Source of the DNA: Magnaporthiopsis rhizophila
Lineage: Eukaryota; Ascomycota; Sordariomycetes; Magnaporthales; Magnaporthaceae
DNA length: 64,000 bases
NCBI GenBank assembly: GCA_003049465.1
Contig: PYSS01000149.1
Location: 1-64,000 of the forward strand
Direction: 5' to 3'
Of this stretch, positions 10,776 to 23,713 are shown in pieces. The notes under the pieces were generated by a model. That model ran no database searches. It was not told where the DNA came from and saw only the letters and a list, made by a program, of their open reading frames with translations. The translations under genes were made by a program, and so were the position numbers. Position 1 is the stretch's first letter, and every line of letters starts with the position of its first letter.

Positions 10776-13196
10776 GGCAGTACCTAAGTAGGTACCTATC
10801 TAAACTCGGCCGTTCCGGCTCGAAGCGGGAAAAAGGGGGTGTGGGTAAGATGGCAAAAATATTGCACCAGCGGGAAACTGCATCTAATATCAACATCGAC
10901 ACACCGCTTCGAAGGCGTTTTTTTTTCTTACCCTTGTTATAAATGCCCTTTGGTTTATTTGCCTTTTTTCTTCTGCTGTCTTGCCATCCTATCATTTTCA
11001 GGTGCCACAGCGTACAGCATGGCCGATAACATTTTGTACTCTCCTGTATAATCTATCTGAGGCGTGCGTACCTGCCACGCCCTGTTTTCGGGGGCCGCGG
11101 CGGCTATGGAAACGCCTTCCTATAGCGTACAGTCTCTATTGTTATAGCGGTTCACAAGATGCCTAGTATGCCTCATGCATTTTTGGGGTATTTGGTTGCC
11201 CTTGTACCCTCGTGTGTCCGTGAGCAGGGCTTGCTTGCAAGTATCCAAAAGGCCCCGCCGCCCGCCTAGTGCACGCCCATACAGTAAGGGAGCCGCAAGA
11301 ACCTCCTTCGCAGTAATGTAGCAGCAGGCCAGAGCCTGGTGTGTTGTATTCGTCTGCGCGGTGTGGTGGCCATTCCGTTTTTGTCTCAGATGAATGTCTC
11401 GGAGCCTGCTGCGATCTGCCCCCGTTTCCTTTCGTTCTGGCCGCCCGCCTGTCCCCTCCCCCCTCCAAGCAACCACCACTTAACCATGGTATGTGTGGGG
11501 TGACAGTAGATGCGGAGGGAGTTTTGTTGGCAGGCGGTGGCGGTGGGCTTGTTGCATGGGCTACGCACACGGACACACATACACACACACGGACGGGGCA
11601 GACGACTTGCATACGGCAGATCACCGGGGCCAACAAACGAGGGCGGGTGGACGGACGGACGCCTTCTGTGATGCAAGCAAGCATGGATGAGCCCACAAAA
11701 TGGTTCGCCCGGTCAGGGAGAGAGCGAGTGGGTTATCTATACACCCGCACGCGAGTGTGTGTCTGTGTGTATGGTGGTGGCGGCCGACGTAGGCCAGGCT
11801 AGAGGGCAACAGGTCTCGTGTTTTTTTCCATGGCTGTATGTATTTGGAATATCTCTTCGTATTTCACACACCCACGTGCCTCACGGCATGACGCTGCTTC
11901 CTTTTACCGTTTAGGCAGTACCCAGAAGCGAAGAGCAAAAAAGATGCCGTTGAGCAACTCCCCTAACCTACCTAGGTAGTAAAGGGAAATCCCGGGCCCA
12001 AGTCATCACTCGCGGAGGGCCCGGAGGACGGTCTCGAGGCCCCTCCCTCCCCTCCCTCCATAGCGAGGTGGCCAACGCATCGGCCCAGACTATCAGCTCG
12101 GCATGCATGACATGGAGCGAGGAGTGAGAAGGATGGGGTGGTGGTGGCGGCGGGGTGGGAGAGAAAGGGAAAGGAGGGAGGGTTGGCTGATCGTATGCAC
12201 GGCCGCACACGCAGTATTAGTGTAATATTTTGGGAGGCGAATTCTTTTTTTTTCCACCAGGAAAGAGGATGAGGATGGCATGTGGTGCGGCTAGACGAGC
12301 GCAAGTGCGCAGAAGCTTGAGTGCCTTCTCTGTCATCGTGCGTTGGGTGGACGGAGCAGGTCTCCTGGCCGGGTCAGGTCTGCCACTTTCCACCTGTCTG
12401 TCCTCGCGCCCTTTTCCTGTCCCCGTCCCGCTTCTTTCCTTTTGCCATCATGGGGACAGGAGGGAAAAACAGGCCGTGGGCGGCAAGATAAGCTCTCACG
12501 ACATCCTTGCTCTACGTATCCTGTCCCGCCGTTGTGACGTCGGGCACATCGGCACCTCCTGAGTACATGCCCGGGTAGGCTTCCTTCTGGGCTGTGTACG
12601 TGTAATAATGTGCCTTGGCTTCAGGCCTTGCATTTCACCACTCCTCCACGTCCCGTGTTATCCATGCAGGTCTGGCGGTCGAGGCCCTGGCCAAGTGTTT
12701 ACCGGCAGGGAGGGGGAAGAAACACGCCCCTCGCCACCATTGTAATACCGACGGAAGAAAAAAAAAAAAACGACAACACAGCGGCCTTTGTCTACGGACA
12801 CATAGGGGAGCAAGTGAGCCCATGATGAGGAGACGCAAACGGGGGAGAACTGAACCTTCGGCCGCCAGACAGGCTGCCTGCGCGAGGGACATATGACTCC
12901 ATGGGGTCCCCCCGAGAGTGACCGACATAACAACAAACAAACAAAAAAACAATGATGGTGGGAACGGGATGCAAGGTAAGGTAAGAAGAGATAAAATAGA
13001 GAGAGAAAGGACTAGTCATTTTCCATGTATGCACTGGCCGCCAAAATGGGCCTCGCCCTGCGGGGAGGTGCGCGGCGGCCGGTGGCGAAGATATCAGATG
13101 ATAGCCCCGAAAGTGGTCGCTTTTGGTTGCGCTGGCAGGATGCGGGCGGGAGAGAGAGGGAGTCCATAGTCCGAGGGAGATCGACGCAAATCCAAA

Positions 13197-13227
13197 GAGA
13201 AGAGAGAGAGAGAGAGAAAAAAAAGAA
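13197..13227. repeat. (GA)n microsatellite
   Basis: About nine AG units followed by an A run, within the gene-poor region. Confidence 0.8.
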
Positions 13228-16200
13228 AGCCCGAATGGGTTGCATGGCGCATCAATGTGCATCGAGAGATGGGACACGACTGAGCTGGTGCTGTTGTGCG
13301 ATGCATCACCAGGCCATTCACTACCTAGGTACTGCCGCCTCTTCCTGCCTTTTTGATTATTCCCAATTTTGGGTTGTTTTTTTTTATTAGCCCTCTTTTT
13401 GAAGCGGTCACCAGACTTTTCCAATGATGATCTTTCTTCGTTATTTTGCTATCTGTTGTGGCTGCTTCAGCCCTTCGCCAGCCCGATCAGGGCCAGCCCG
13501 ATCAAGAAAAGCCCATTCAACTCCTCGCGGTTCTTGCCGTCCCTTTCTCCTCGGCCTAATCCAGGCAAATGAGATAGATGCCTTACCCACCGAAGGCCCG
13601 GCTTTCCGAGGTCGCCCTTCCGGGCCTCGACCCCTGCCTGTTTGGTGGGTAAGGTAGGTGAAGGTGAGGGAGGGCCGTTCCGGGTACGTACCCTGGACAC
13701 CCCCCCCGGATTTATCCCGAGCTGACTTTTCCCGTTTTCCTATCGTCTTGTGGGACCCGGCTGTTCGCAAGACATGCCACGCGTCAGAGTTGGCCGCGAC
13801 CTCTGGGGAGGCTGTCGGTGTGTGTGTGTGGGCGTGTGCGCCGGCGGGCTGTAAGTGTGTATGAGCTTGAGTAAGTATTTGAGCGAGTCCGCGTATGTGA
13901 CCGTGCGTGAGAGTGTGTTTGTAAATGTGTGTGAGAGTGAGAGAGCAAGCTAACCGCCCTCCTTTGCTGGGGCCTGCACAACAGAGGCCCAGAGTGACGT
14001 TGCAAATATGAGGGAATATTTTGCGGCCCTCCAGGCAAAACCGGAGGAGGGGCGTCCGCTTACGCCCTCGCACCAAAAAGCCATGGAGGCCCATCGGTGC
14101 GACAGCAGACAGCATGGGAAAAACTCCACGAGATATAGTGGAGGAGGCCGGAACAACGGCCATCGGAAAAGGAAAACCGCTGGACAAGCCTTGTCCAAAG
14201 ATTTCCGGTGTGACAAAAAAGGGTTGGCTCTGGGTGGTGGGAAACACCAAATGCAGCGACCTGTCGAGGCCTGGTCTCCATTACAGCCTGCCTTGCTGAC
14301 TCTTTCGTGCATCAATCGACCTCTTTTCCGCTTTTTTTTCTTCTTTTTTTCCTTTTCTTTTCTTTTGCGAGGATATAGCCGCCCGGCTTTTTTTGGTTTG
14401 CGTAGCCGCAGGCCGGAAGGATGCAGGGCGACGGAGAGAATGAGGCATTGACGCTCTCTTTGCATGTGCTCCCCCGCCGGAAGCCGCTCGGGAGGTTCTA
14501 GCTAAGGTTTAGACGGAGGCGGGTCGCTAAGGCCCAGAACGGGGCCGAACGGGGAAGCACAAGAAGGAGCACGGTTACTCGGCTAACAGCATGCTGACGG
14601 GGACGACTCCATCACAGGCGCCTCTGGAGTCTGATATGTCATTTTTTTCGCAGAGGCGGGCAGCAGGCCACCGATTGCCGTAGTTGTCAATGCTATTTCA
14701 AGGATTAGAATCTTCCTTTTGTTTCTTTTGCGCCTTCTCGTGTTTTAATGCCTGATGAAACAACTGCTACCGCAACAGGATTAGCCTGATATGGGCTGGC
14801 CATCCAGGAGAGAGAGGCGGTTAGGTGAGACACCGCGTTTGAGCTTCCGCGGATCGATGGCCGCATGATGCGTGGGTGTGGGTGGTTGTCGTAAGGGTGG
14901 TGGTGAGTGGTGGCGGCGGCCCAGGGCCAAGGCTGTGACTAAATGGTAAACACACACATCCCGCGCTTGGGGTACGTACTGCCTGGTATGGATATACGAT
15001 CGGCCGGTAGAAAAACATTGGAAGAACTCCCGAGTCCTCTATCCAATCCTGTCTCCTTGTTTTATGCCGACGTATTTTGTATTTGTCCAGGTGTTTGGTC
15101 AGGTTTCCTGGCTGTTTACGGCAGTGTTTACCTATTTCTTACATGCCTGCCAAGCCAACGTCTCCACTCCACCACAAAACCATGACACCCCACCAGCGCG
15201 CCTCGGATCGGCCAGCCTCCTCCAACCACCTCTCGCCGGCCCCCCAGGTCTCTTGCTCAAGACCGGCCGCCTGGGTCGCCGCAATTTTCTGTGAACCTCT
15301 GTGCTGTTTTCACCTGATATCAGGTCTTGGCCGACGGGGGTGTGCGGGGGTGTCATGATCCCAACTCTCTCTCCCGTAGGACATTTTATTGCGTGCGTGT
15401 ACTGTGCAGCTTGACATTGAGTGATTAGGGGTTAGGGTTGAGAAAAAAAAAAAAGTCACATCTGCAACCCAACCACAACCCCACTTCACCGCTTGGTAGG
15501 GAGGCTGGCCCGGCCGGTTGTGCTGACCTGCCCGGACACGGCGACCACTCCAAGTCGTTCTCTGTCAACCGTTATTCCTCCGACAAGGCCGATGGGGTTT
15601 GCTTCTTTTCTAGCCCGACGTACGACCGTTATCATTCGAGAAAGGGGTGCCATACGGTCGCCGTCACTGGCTCCTCGGCCCAGCGACTCGCTCAACTGCG
15701 CGGCATCCAACTGTGCCTTTTCGGAAGCATGTGCATTGGTGGGCGGGTCGATGACAGGTTGTGCCTTCTGTTTTTGTCGTGGTGCTCCATCCGATCGAAT
15801 GTGAACCCACCTTTGCTGGTTGCGTGCCCAACCAGCCTTTTTTTTTTCTTCTTTCTTTTTTTTCCCCTTCCTTTTTTGTACCCACCCCGCCACCTCCCAT
15901 CCAAGGGTGACGGTTCGGGACTTGGGAGATGGGCACAATCAGTCTTCCTTCTCAGCCAGACGATGTCCGTCCATCCATTCATCGATCATTCTGGGCTTGC
16001 CATGACCCAAGTGTGCTTTTATTTTTAAATCCTGCTGATCATCCTAGGCATCACCGTCGCACCGCTAGCTCCTGCCCAGCGGCGTGGGCTCCGTACCTGC
16101 TACATCGGGATTCCTGCTTCTGTGTTAATATCAAGCAAAAGCATTGCCAACTCACACTGCATGAGAGTGGCCGAGGGCCCTGCCATTTTTGCCTAGTCCG

Positions 16201-17227
16201 CCAGCACCCTTCCCACCCCTCCCCCAGCCACTCACAGGCCAGACGCGCCGCCGGACGACATGCAAGGGTATGCCAATCCAATCCAGCCGCCACTCGACTG
16301 TTCATGCATCTCATCCTGCTCACCGACCTTCGTGGTCTGGCTCCGGGCCAGTCGCTTGCCCCTTCACCCCACCTGCCAGCCGGCCCAGTCTCCGGGTCGG
16401 GTCTGCCAGCCGCTGGCCCATGCTCGCACACGCCCTCTCTCCTCTCTTGTCTGTGCGCCTCTGTGCCGAAGAAACCTGGCCGCAGCTGCCAGTCCAGAGC
16501 AATGCCTCGTACTGGATTCACGAGACTGCGAGCGAGCCCACTGGCCGGCCCAGAAACGCAAATTCAGAACACGGGCCACAGACCACAGACCCCGGGCCAC
16601 CGCCGACCGCCCTGTGCTGCCCCCTCCTGCGTCCCTGGACGACGGGGACTCCATACAACCTTGGATGTGCGCAAACGCCCTCCCTCTCCGTGCGTCGACA
16701 GACTTGGTCTCCGATGGAGACTGCTTGTACCTGGGCACGGTATCTCCGGGCCTCATCCCCACTTCGCCGTCTACCCCTCCTCCAATCCCCTGCCCCATCG
16801 GCCGTCCTGGCCTCTTGCTTGTGCCATGGCTTCGTCCCAAAAAGCAAGCGCGTGCTGACCTGGCCAACAAGCTCTGTCGACGCTCCGACGCTCCTAGCTA
16901 GTTGGCCACGTCTAAATCCTAATTCCCGCCGCTGATTTGTCGGCCTGGATCGAACTTCCATGACTTCCACGCCCGCAAGCCTGGCATATGAGACGGGCTT
17001 CCTCGCATAATACCCTCCGAAGCAACCCGCGATTGTCACTTCTCAAGCATAAAAAGAAAAGGAGAAAACCAGATCCTTGGACCGGGGTACTGCGGCCCAC
17101 TCCTCCTCTTCACCCGCGTTCCGTTTTGCCCCCATGTTTCTTTGCTTCTAGCCTTCATCTGCAACACACCATTCATTCTTTGCCGCCTCTTCTTGGCTAC
17201 AGCAAGCAGGCAGGCCGGACCCGAATC

Positions 17228-17262
<35 letters not shown>
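17228..17262. repeat. CTG trinucleotide repeat
   Basis: About eleven CTG units with one TTG interruption. Read on the minus strand it is CAG and would encode polyglutamine, but the flanking frame (17036-17302) does not look like a real protein. I therefore treat it as a non-coding microsatellite. Confidence 0.7.
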
Positions 17263-19137
17263 TGGACGTGTTGCCGCCGACCCTCTTACTCCTCCTCACC
17301 ATCTATCACCCCACCTACCAGTAGTAGGCCTCACGTACGTAGTAATTCCCGCCTTTGCGTAGCAAGCCCATGATACCTTGCATGCCTCTCCTACCGCCTG
17401 TTGATGTAGCGGTGCTGCCTATGCAGAGTACCTCGGCAGCAAGAGGTTAGATACATGGCAGGTACGGTCAGGTTCCTTGACGGCATTTCCCTTCGCAGAG
17501 ACCGGCATGACAAGGTGGGAGTGATATATGCAACCGTGTGGGTAACAGGTGGGCGTTGCGAGGTTCGCCTCTTGAGTTCTTTTCTCCTCCCGTACCCTGG
17601 CCGACTTCCAGCCCTGGTCGAGCCCACTCCCAAGTACCACCTAGGTACTTTGCCGATTCGACTCGCATTAGTGGCCGCCGGAGGGAATCTTGAAGCTGGA
17701 TGTTTGTTTTGAATTTTTTATTAGTATTTTCTTTTTTTTTTTCCCGCAGTACCGCCTGGTACTCTGCATGCCTCCGCATGTCCTCCCGGTCTCCTCTCTC
17801 CCCTTTTGCTCACGCTCTCCGCCTCTTCACTGGAACCCGAACCAAACGTCCGCCAGTTCCCGCGGCTTTTTGGTGCAACCTGACTGGCGGTAGACCAGGA
17901 CGAGTGGCCGCGGCGCCCAGTTGAAGGGGCACCTTTTCCCCATGACCTGCCTGCCTGCCTTCCTTTTTGTCCCTCGCTGTCTCTACTCCCGAGTGCGCAG
18001 AACGCGGATTGGCTGGAACCAGATGGTTCCATTTTGCCACCTCATCCTGCCTAGGTCTGCATATCCAATTCTCTGCTTCTTGTAGCCTCCTCTCTTTTAT
18101 CATTTTATTCGTTGATTTACTTGTGTTTTTTTTTTTTTAATATTATTATTTTATTCCGCTTTTTGTGCTGCACAATTTCCCATGCCCGGCTACCGCAACC
18201 CCCCGCCCCTCGTCTTGACCGCAGACTGAAGACGCACGCCCCCCCTCGGAGCTCTTGTCAGACCCAATGGCACGGCCACGCCTTTTTCGTCTGACGGTAA
18301 ACATGGGACGGGAGAAGGGATCATGGTATCAACAGCAGAAAACACAGGGTGCGGTTAACCACGCCTCAAGCCCACACCGTCCTGCATTCGTGTTCGTGCC
18401 GAAGACCGCCTGGCGGCTAGCTAGTACCTAGAGAAGGCATGTACCTTGTTCAAATGGGACCGATATCTGGTATGTACAAAGAGATCTTCCGCCAAGCGAC
18501 TCGCCCACCCATGTGGCCGCCGGTGGAGTTTCCTCTAGTACCCAGCGGTTTTTTATCACTGGCGGCGAGCACGCCAACGCATCAAAGATGGGGTCACACT
18601 CTGGGAGCCGCATCTCGACTTGCGTCTGAAGAATCCATTCATTCCATGCCGCTAGCTTTCCGTCATTTCCTTCTTCTGCGTCGACCTTTTCCAACACTTT
18701 CCCCGACTGCCCCGCACCCGGGCCTCCGTTTCCTGCAATAAATTACACATGCCTCGCCATTGTCCGACTTTGGAATCCTGCAACCGAAGCCTTGACAACG
18801 TAGCATAACAGCCTTAATCTCGACACCACCCACGAACTCGGTCTTGAACCCCTTTTTTTCTTGTCTTGTAGGACAACCGCCCGAGCACCTCCCCCGACTG
18901 CCAGAGTGCCCGCACTGCCCAAACCTCGCCCTAGGTTGGGCTCGATTGCATCAAGCGGAGTTCGGATCAGGCACCATTGCCCATCCTCGTCGTCATACTC
19001 TTACTCTTTTCGAATTTCTCTCTACACCTGGTCCTTTCCCTTTTCTCTTCTGCCACTCCGCTGAGAGTGCTCCCCGGAAGTCGGTTACTGTTCCACATTT
19101 AGCTACCCGAGTCTCCTGCGCACGGGGCCGAGACATT

Positions 19138-20359
19138 ATGGGCGGCTTCTACATGCAGTATCTTGAGAGTACGTATTTGCCGAGCTGAATCTTGACCAAG
19201 ACAAAGAAAGAAAGCGAAAAATGGAAGCCCAGGAGAAAAAAAAAAGACGATTCAAGAAAAATGAAAAAAAGAAAAGAAAGTGCAGTCAGCACCTTCGCTC
19301 CCCATGAAATCCGCAATTTAACACCATCCTACCCACCCAAACCACCTCGTTGCCTCGCTGGCTGATACCCTCCTTTGTTTTATTTTTATTTCTTTTGCCT
19401 TTTCTCACTCTCTTGAGGTTGCCTCGTTGTTCCAACTGTTGTGGGGTCCCCAGACACGACACCAGCTTCGACAGGGCGTGGTGTGGATGGACGTGCGGAT
19501 GCGAGGCAACCCCTGCGGCTCTGAGCCAGACAAACAGCCGCCAACGCTTCCTCGCCCGCCTCAGCCCTGTCCATCATGTACTCTACTTGGTTCCCCTGTT
19601 GATCCCCCGAAATGTTGGAAACACCACTGTTGATCCGGAGATCCCCGTCCCGCCCAAACACACCCACTCGCGGTCCGTAGGGCTGGTACGGACGCCGACG
19701 TTGGGTCATCATGCATACCTTCTCACGTCATTCGCTCTGCATACTCCTTAGCTCGCCAGCTGCGGCAAGGGGGTGGGAGCGAGAAAAAAAAAAGAAAAAA
19801 AGGGGAAACCCCGAGACATGACATGGGGCACACCAAGGACTGGTGCTCGGGGCGTGTTGCCGTGGCATTTCTTGGCCATTTTTGGGGCTCCAAAGCAATT
19901 CCTAGTTCCGGAAACCGATTTTGCTAACTCAACCCTCCCTCCAAAACAGGCCTTTGCCGACGACGCGGATGGACAGACCCGTGGTACGAATGTTCCCGCG
20001 GCCACTCTGGCTACACGTGTCTGGTCCTGGTCAACGGGCGCGAGTACCAGACGGACTTGGCCTACGCCTCGCACACGCTGGCGCAGGAGAACGCGGCCAT
20101 GCGGGCCTTCATGGTGTGCCGCAACTTCTCCGTCAATGGCGGCATGCTGGCCCGTAACGGCATCGTCCAGGGCCTGCCCGCAGACGAGGCGAGCCGCACC
20201 AAGCACAAGAGCAGCGGCGGCAGCCGCCGCCAGGGGGGTGGCGGTGGGGGTGGTTCCAGCAGCGGCCGCCACTCTGGAGGCAGCAGCCGCGGGAGCAGCC
20301 ACCGCGGATCCAGATCCGGCAACCACTCGAGCAGCAGCTCGACCACATCGTTTGACTGA
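19138..20359 (+). CDS. Small double-stranded-RNA-binding-domain-like protein
   Basis: A protein of 146 residues from two exons: 19138-19168 (ten codons plus one base) and 19950-20359. The 781-nt intron has donor GTACGT, a CTAAC branch sequence at 19924-19928 and acceptor CAG. The second exon has no in-frame ATG before 20057 and its frame is closed by TAA just upstream of the acceptor, so a spliced start is needed. The joined N-terminus reads like a dsRBD: helix with YLESLCRRRGW, DPWYE, strands with YTCLVLVNGREY, then a helix LAQENAAMRAF. Residues after about 92 form a Gly/Ser/Arg-rich disordered tail. It is probably RNA-binding, but the partner and process are unknown. Exon 1 is less certain than exon 2, as the intron is long for a fungus. 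Confidence 0.62.
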
Positions 20360-23300
20360 TTGGGGGAGGGGTTTACATTCCAAGGACCAGGGCTCTTCTG
20401 TCACATCACGGGGATCCGCCCATCCATCCCCCATTTGCAGACGATCTTCGCGGTGCCGCCAAATCTCGAGCTCCCACTCGCCAGAGAGTATTTTCGTTGC
20501 CCGGTTTTCCAGCCACTCAAGCCCATGGCGTCCTTCATGCTTGGATCCCCTTTTCCATGGCCTTCCAGAGGCCACCGTGGGGGACTGAGATCCCTGCCTG
20601 TCCCCATGCCCCCTTTTTTTTCTGCTTCCCATTCGCCATCCAAGGAGAGTGTACCCGCTGCTCCTGGATCAGACGTCATTTTTTCTTTGAAGCCGGTATT
20701 TCTTTTTACCTTTTTTTTCTACTCATGTTTTGTGTTCTTGCCATATACACTTTTGGTGAAAGCTTCGCAGCATATATCCCAGGAGGGAGGTATTTTTACC
20801 CCCGCGTGGCGGCCTCTCTTACCTGCACCACCAATACCAGCAGCTGTCCTTGCTGAAGGAGAAGAAGAAGGAGAAAAACGGTGTGGAGCACGCAAAAAAA
20901 GAGGTGCTGACAGCACGAAGACGATGGAGAGAGAGAAATGACGAGGGAGAGCGAGGAGAGAGAGAAAGAGTTTGCGAGGGAACGAGCGATTTCGAAGACT
21001 GGGCGGGAGACGAAAACTGCATTACACGACATGTCTTACGACCTGATGACATAGAGACGACTTTCCTTCTTTTCTGTTGGGATTCCTGCACTTCCTACCA
21101 CGCCCCCATTCCATTCCTTGCCAGGAATTTCCACATCACACCGGCTTTTTGTTTTACCAGTTTTCATTTTCCCTGTCATTCACACAGCGACCGCCAACAC
21201 ATCACACCGGGTCTCCATACTTTCTTAACCAACCAACCCACCGTCTCGGGGGATGCTGACACTTGTCCTTGACCGTCGACTTGGACCAATCGACCACCAA
21301 TGTTTTTTTTTCCTCTTCCATCCTCCATCACTGCTTATTCGTGGGTTGGGACCACAGAACCGACCGACCCTGCCGACACTTGTTTTGCCCGGACTTGCTG
21401 CTGTCCTCCCTGCCTGCCCGGGAAGAGAGCAAGAGCAAATGGATTGGATGACTGGAATTTGCCTTTTTTTTTCGGACCGCTAATACCTTGGGCACGGAGA
21501 TCCGACGACCCACCACGGATTCGCTGTCGGGCTGCTGGAAGGGTGCTCTTTTGTTTTGTTTTGCCATCTTGCTCGGGAGATGCTCCCCGCCCAATACTCA
21601 TCTAGACCCCCTTTTTCCTACTTTTCTATTTTTTGCGTTTCTTTTTTCCTATGACTTCATTCACTACAATCTAGAGGAGAGTCCAGTCGATGTGGGCCCG
21701 GTGAGCCGTTTGCTAGAAGAAGTTGGAAGACGTTGGCCCGTGTTTCTGGACACGGTCGCTGCACCGTTTAAGGGAGCGTTGTGGTCTTTGCCTTTGCTGC
21801 GTTATGCTTTTCTTCCTCCCCAGCGTTTCCTCAGATTCTCTCTCTTTTCCCCTCCAATCTGACGCGTCACCAAATTTCCCCAACACACCACACACACTAC
21901 GTTGCTTACCTTCCACAAGGAACGATGATTTGACGACCATGATGACAAACAAGAACTAGGAGCGAGGATATCTGGAATTTGCGCTTTCACATCGTTTTTT
22001 CCTTTCTAATTCGTTCCGCTCCTTGACAGATTTTTTATTTTAACCAGATAATTCCTCACAAGACCTTGAGGTTACGCTCTCGTGATGACTGCCATGAATG
22101 CGCCACTGCGGCTTATGATGCACTGATATGAATGAAATGATACGTGGTTGAGAAGCTTGAGGGAGATTTCGAGTCCATGACGCGCCCTTCGATACCGTGC
22201 CCTCTATGGGTCAGCTTGCAAGACGGTAAGGCTGGCTCTGGAGTCTGGTCATCCAGTGGGAAAGGCTCGGCTGAACCCAGGGCCAGGACGCCGGAGGCCG
22301 GAGTGCGACCGGAAGTGGCAGCGGCGGGTGGGGTCCAGGGCCAGGCGGGTTGTAGTCTCAACTGTCCTGGGGCTGTAGGTCTCGCACCATTGATATCAGG
22401 GACTTGAGCCGGACCTGGATCTGGGCCTGGAGCTATTCATGAGTGGTGGGGGCAAGGGCGCGTGAACATGGCGAGGTGCATGTGCCCTGATTCGGTCCCT
22501 GGCTTCCTTGTCTTCCTCTCGTACTGATGACGGCGCCTTGCGAGCAGCTCATCTTTCTCTCTACTTTTGTCTCGGTCATTAAAACGTCAAGCCACAACCA
22601 GGGCGTTTTACATATTTCTGTTCCCCTCCAAACCCAACCCCACCATGTGATCACGGGACTTGAGTTGACTGAGATTACCTCCGCACGGGAAAGACCGCGT
22701 TGAAACGTCTGAGCGCCGGAGCACCCGTTCGACGCGGGAGGACATAAAAAGGATAAAACGGGGCAATATAAAAAATAAAAGACGGTAAAATAGGGGACAG
22801 ATCCAATCCGGGGCCGAGTGGGCTTCGCACGCATCGATGGCCAGGGGCAGCGAAATTTGGGTGCTGGGATTCAGGGGAATCGAGAATTAAACGGGGGTGG
22901 CCATGCAATTTGAGCTCCAGACAATTGTGGCTCGTGTTCGTCACAACGCCCCCTGATTGGCAGACGAATCGCAGGCGCAGCCACCGTCCCGCCTTGCCTG
23001 CCGACCCGCCTGGTTCGTGTTGCGCGAGAATGGGAGAGAGTGGGGCGCCGCACTCTGGGCCGCTGCCCTGCTGAATTTGGGCGACTGCAGCAAAAGGCCC
23101 GGGCTACAATTCACGCCCAACTGCACCGCAATAGCAAAACCCTTCTTTGTACGACATGCATTGCTGGAATTTCCGGAAGCATGGGGTTTTAATAAGAGGA
23201 ACTTGCTGGGGCTGACGATCATGGCACGGGTGAATGAGATTGTGATAATTAAAAGAAAAAAAAAAGACGAGGTAATGTTGGGATTTTGAATTTGTGGAAA

Positions 23301-23713
23301 AGTTGTTTCCTAAAAGAGCTTAGAAGATTGGTCACTTTCCCTAAGCGGACCCAGTCACTCCCTTTCCTGCAGCCGCCTTCTCAGGGCAGAGACAGACGGC
23401 CCAGGAAAGCTTCCCATTTCTGAGAAAAAAAGGAGTACAAGACAACAACTAATTCAAGCTGCATCGTTCCCACCTGTCCCTTTCCTCTTCTCCTCCTCCC
23501 TCCTCCTCCGCCACTGCATACCATCCCGCCCACTCATTTGACCACGACTTCACGAAGCCTCTTTTGTGAATCGCGAGCGACTTTACTTTCCCGACCCGTT
23601 TTAGACATCGACAGACTGGAGAGCTAGCACTCGTCAATCCTCGGTTGCCGCTCCTTTCTTACGCTCGTTTAGAAACACTTTCTTGTTTACTTTCGTTCGC
23701 ACCAACCACCACA
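20360..23713. other. Intergenic region before the GDP-mannose pyrophosphorylase gene
   Basis: 3.3 kb with no supportable gene. It contains poly-T and CT-rich tracts and short frames with no domain character. The last few hundred bases, rich in CT and TCCTCC runs, are likely the promoter and 5' leader of the pyrophosphorylase gene. Confidence 0.5.

Larger units (their letters stand above)
10776..19137. other. 8.4 kb region without recognisable genes
   Basis: Neither strand shows a protein family I recognise. Open frames up to 309 codons occur (for example 15929-16858 plus and 13441-14250 minus), but they are Pro/Ser/His/Arg-rich, overlap in several frames and lack domain character. The DNA holds TG, GA and CTG repeats, poly-T runs, TACCTAGGTA motifs (11969-11978, 13322-13331) and long CT-rich stretches from 15.8 to 19.1 kb of the kind seen in fungal promoters and 5' leaders. 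It may hold non-coding transcripts or the regulatory region of the next gene. Confidence 0.5.

Noticed and set aside
13441..14250. 269-codon minus-strand frame
   Set aside because: Built from GT microsatellite translation (His/Thr repeats) with no domain.
15427..15440. TTAGGGG-TTAGGG, telomere-like
   Set aside because: Only two units in unique sequence; not an array.
15929..16858. 309-codon plus-strand frame
   Set aside because: Pro/Ser/His-rich low complexity in a CT-rich tract, with equally long frames overlapping in the other phases.
17036..17302. Polyglutamine-containing minus-strand frame
   Set aside because: Produced by the CTG repeat; the rest of the frame is not protein-like.
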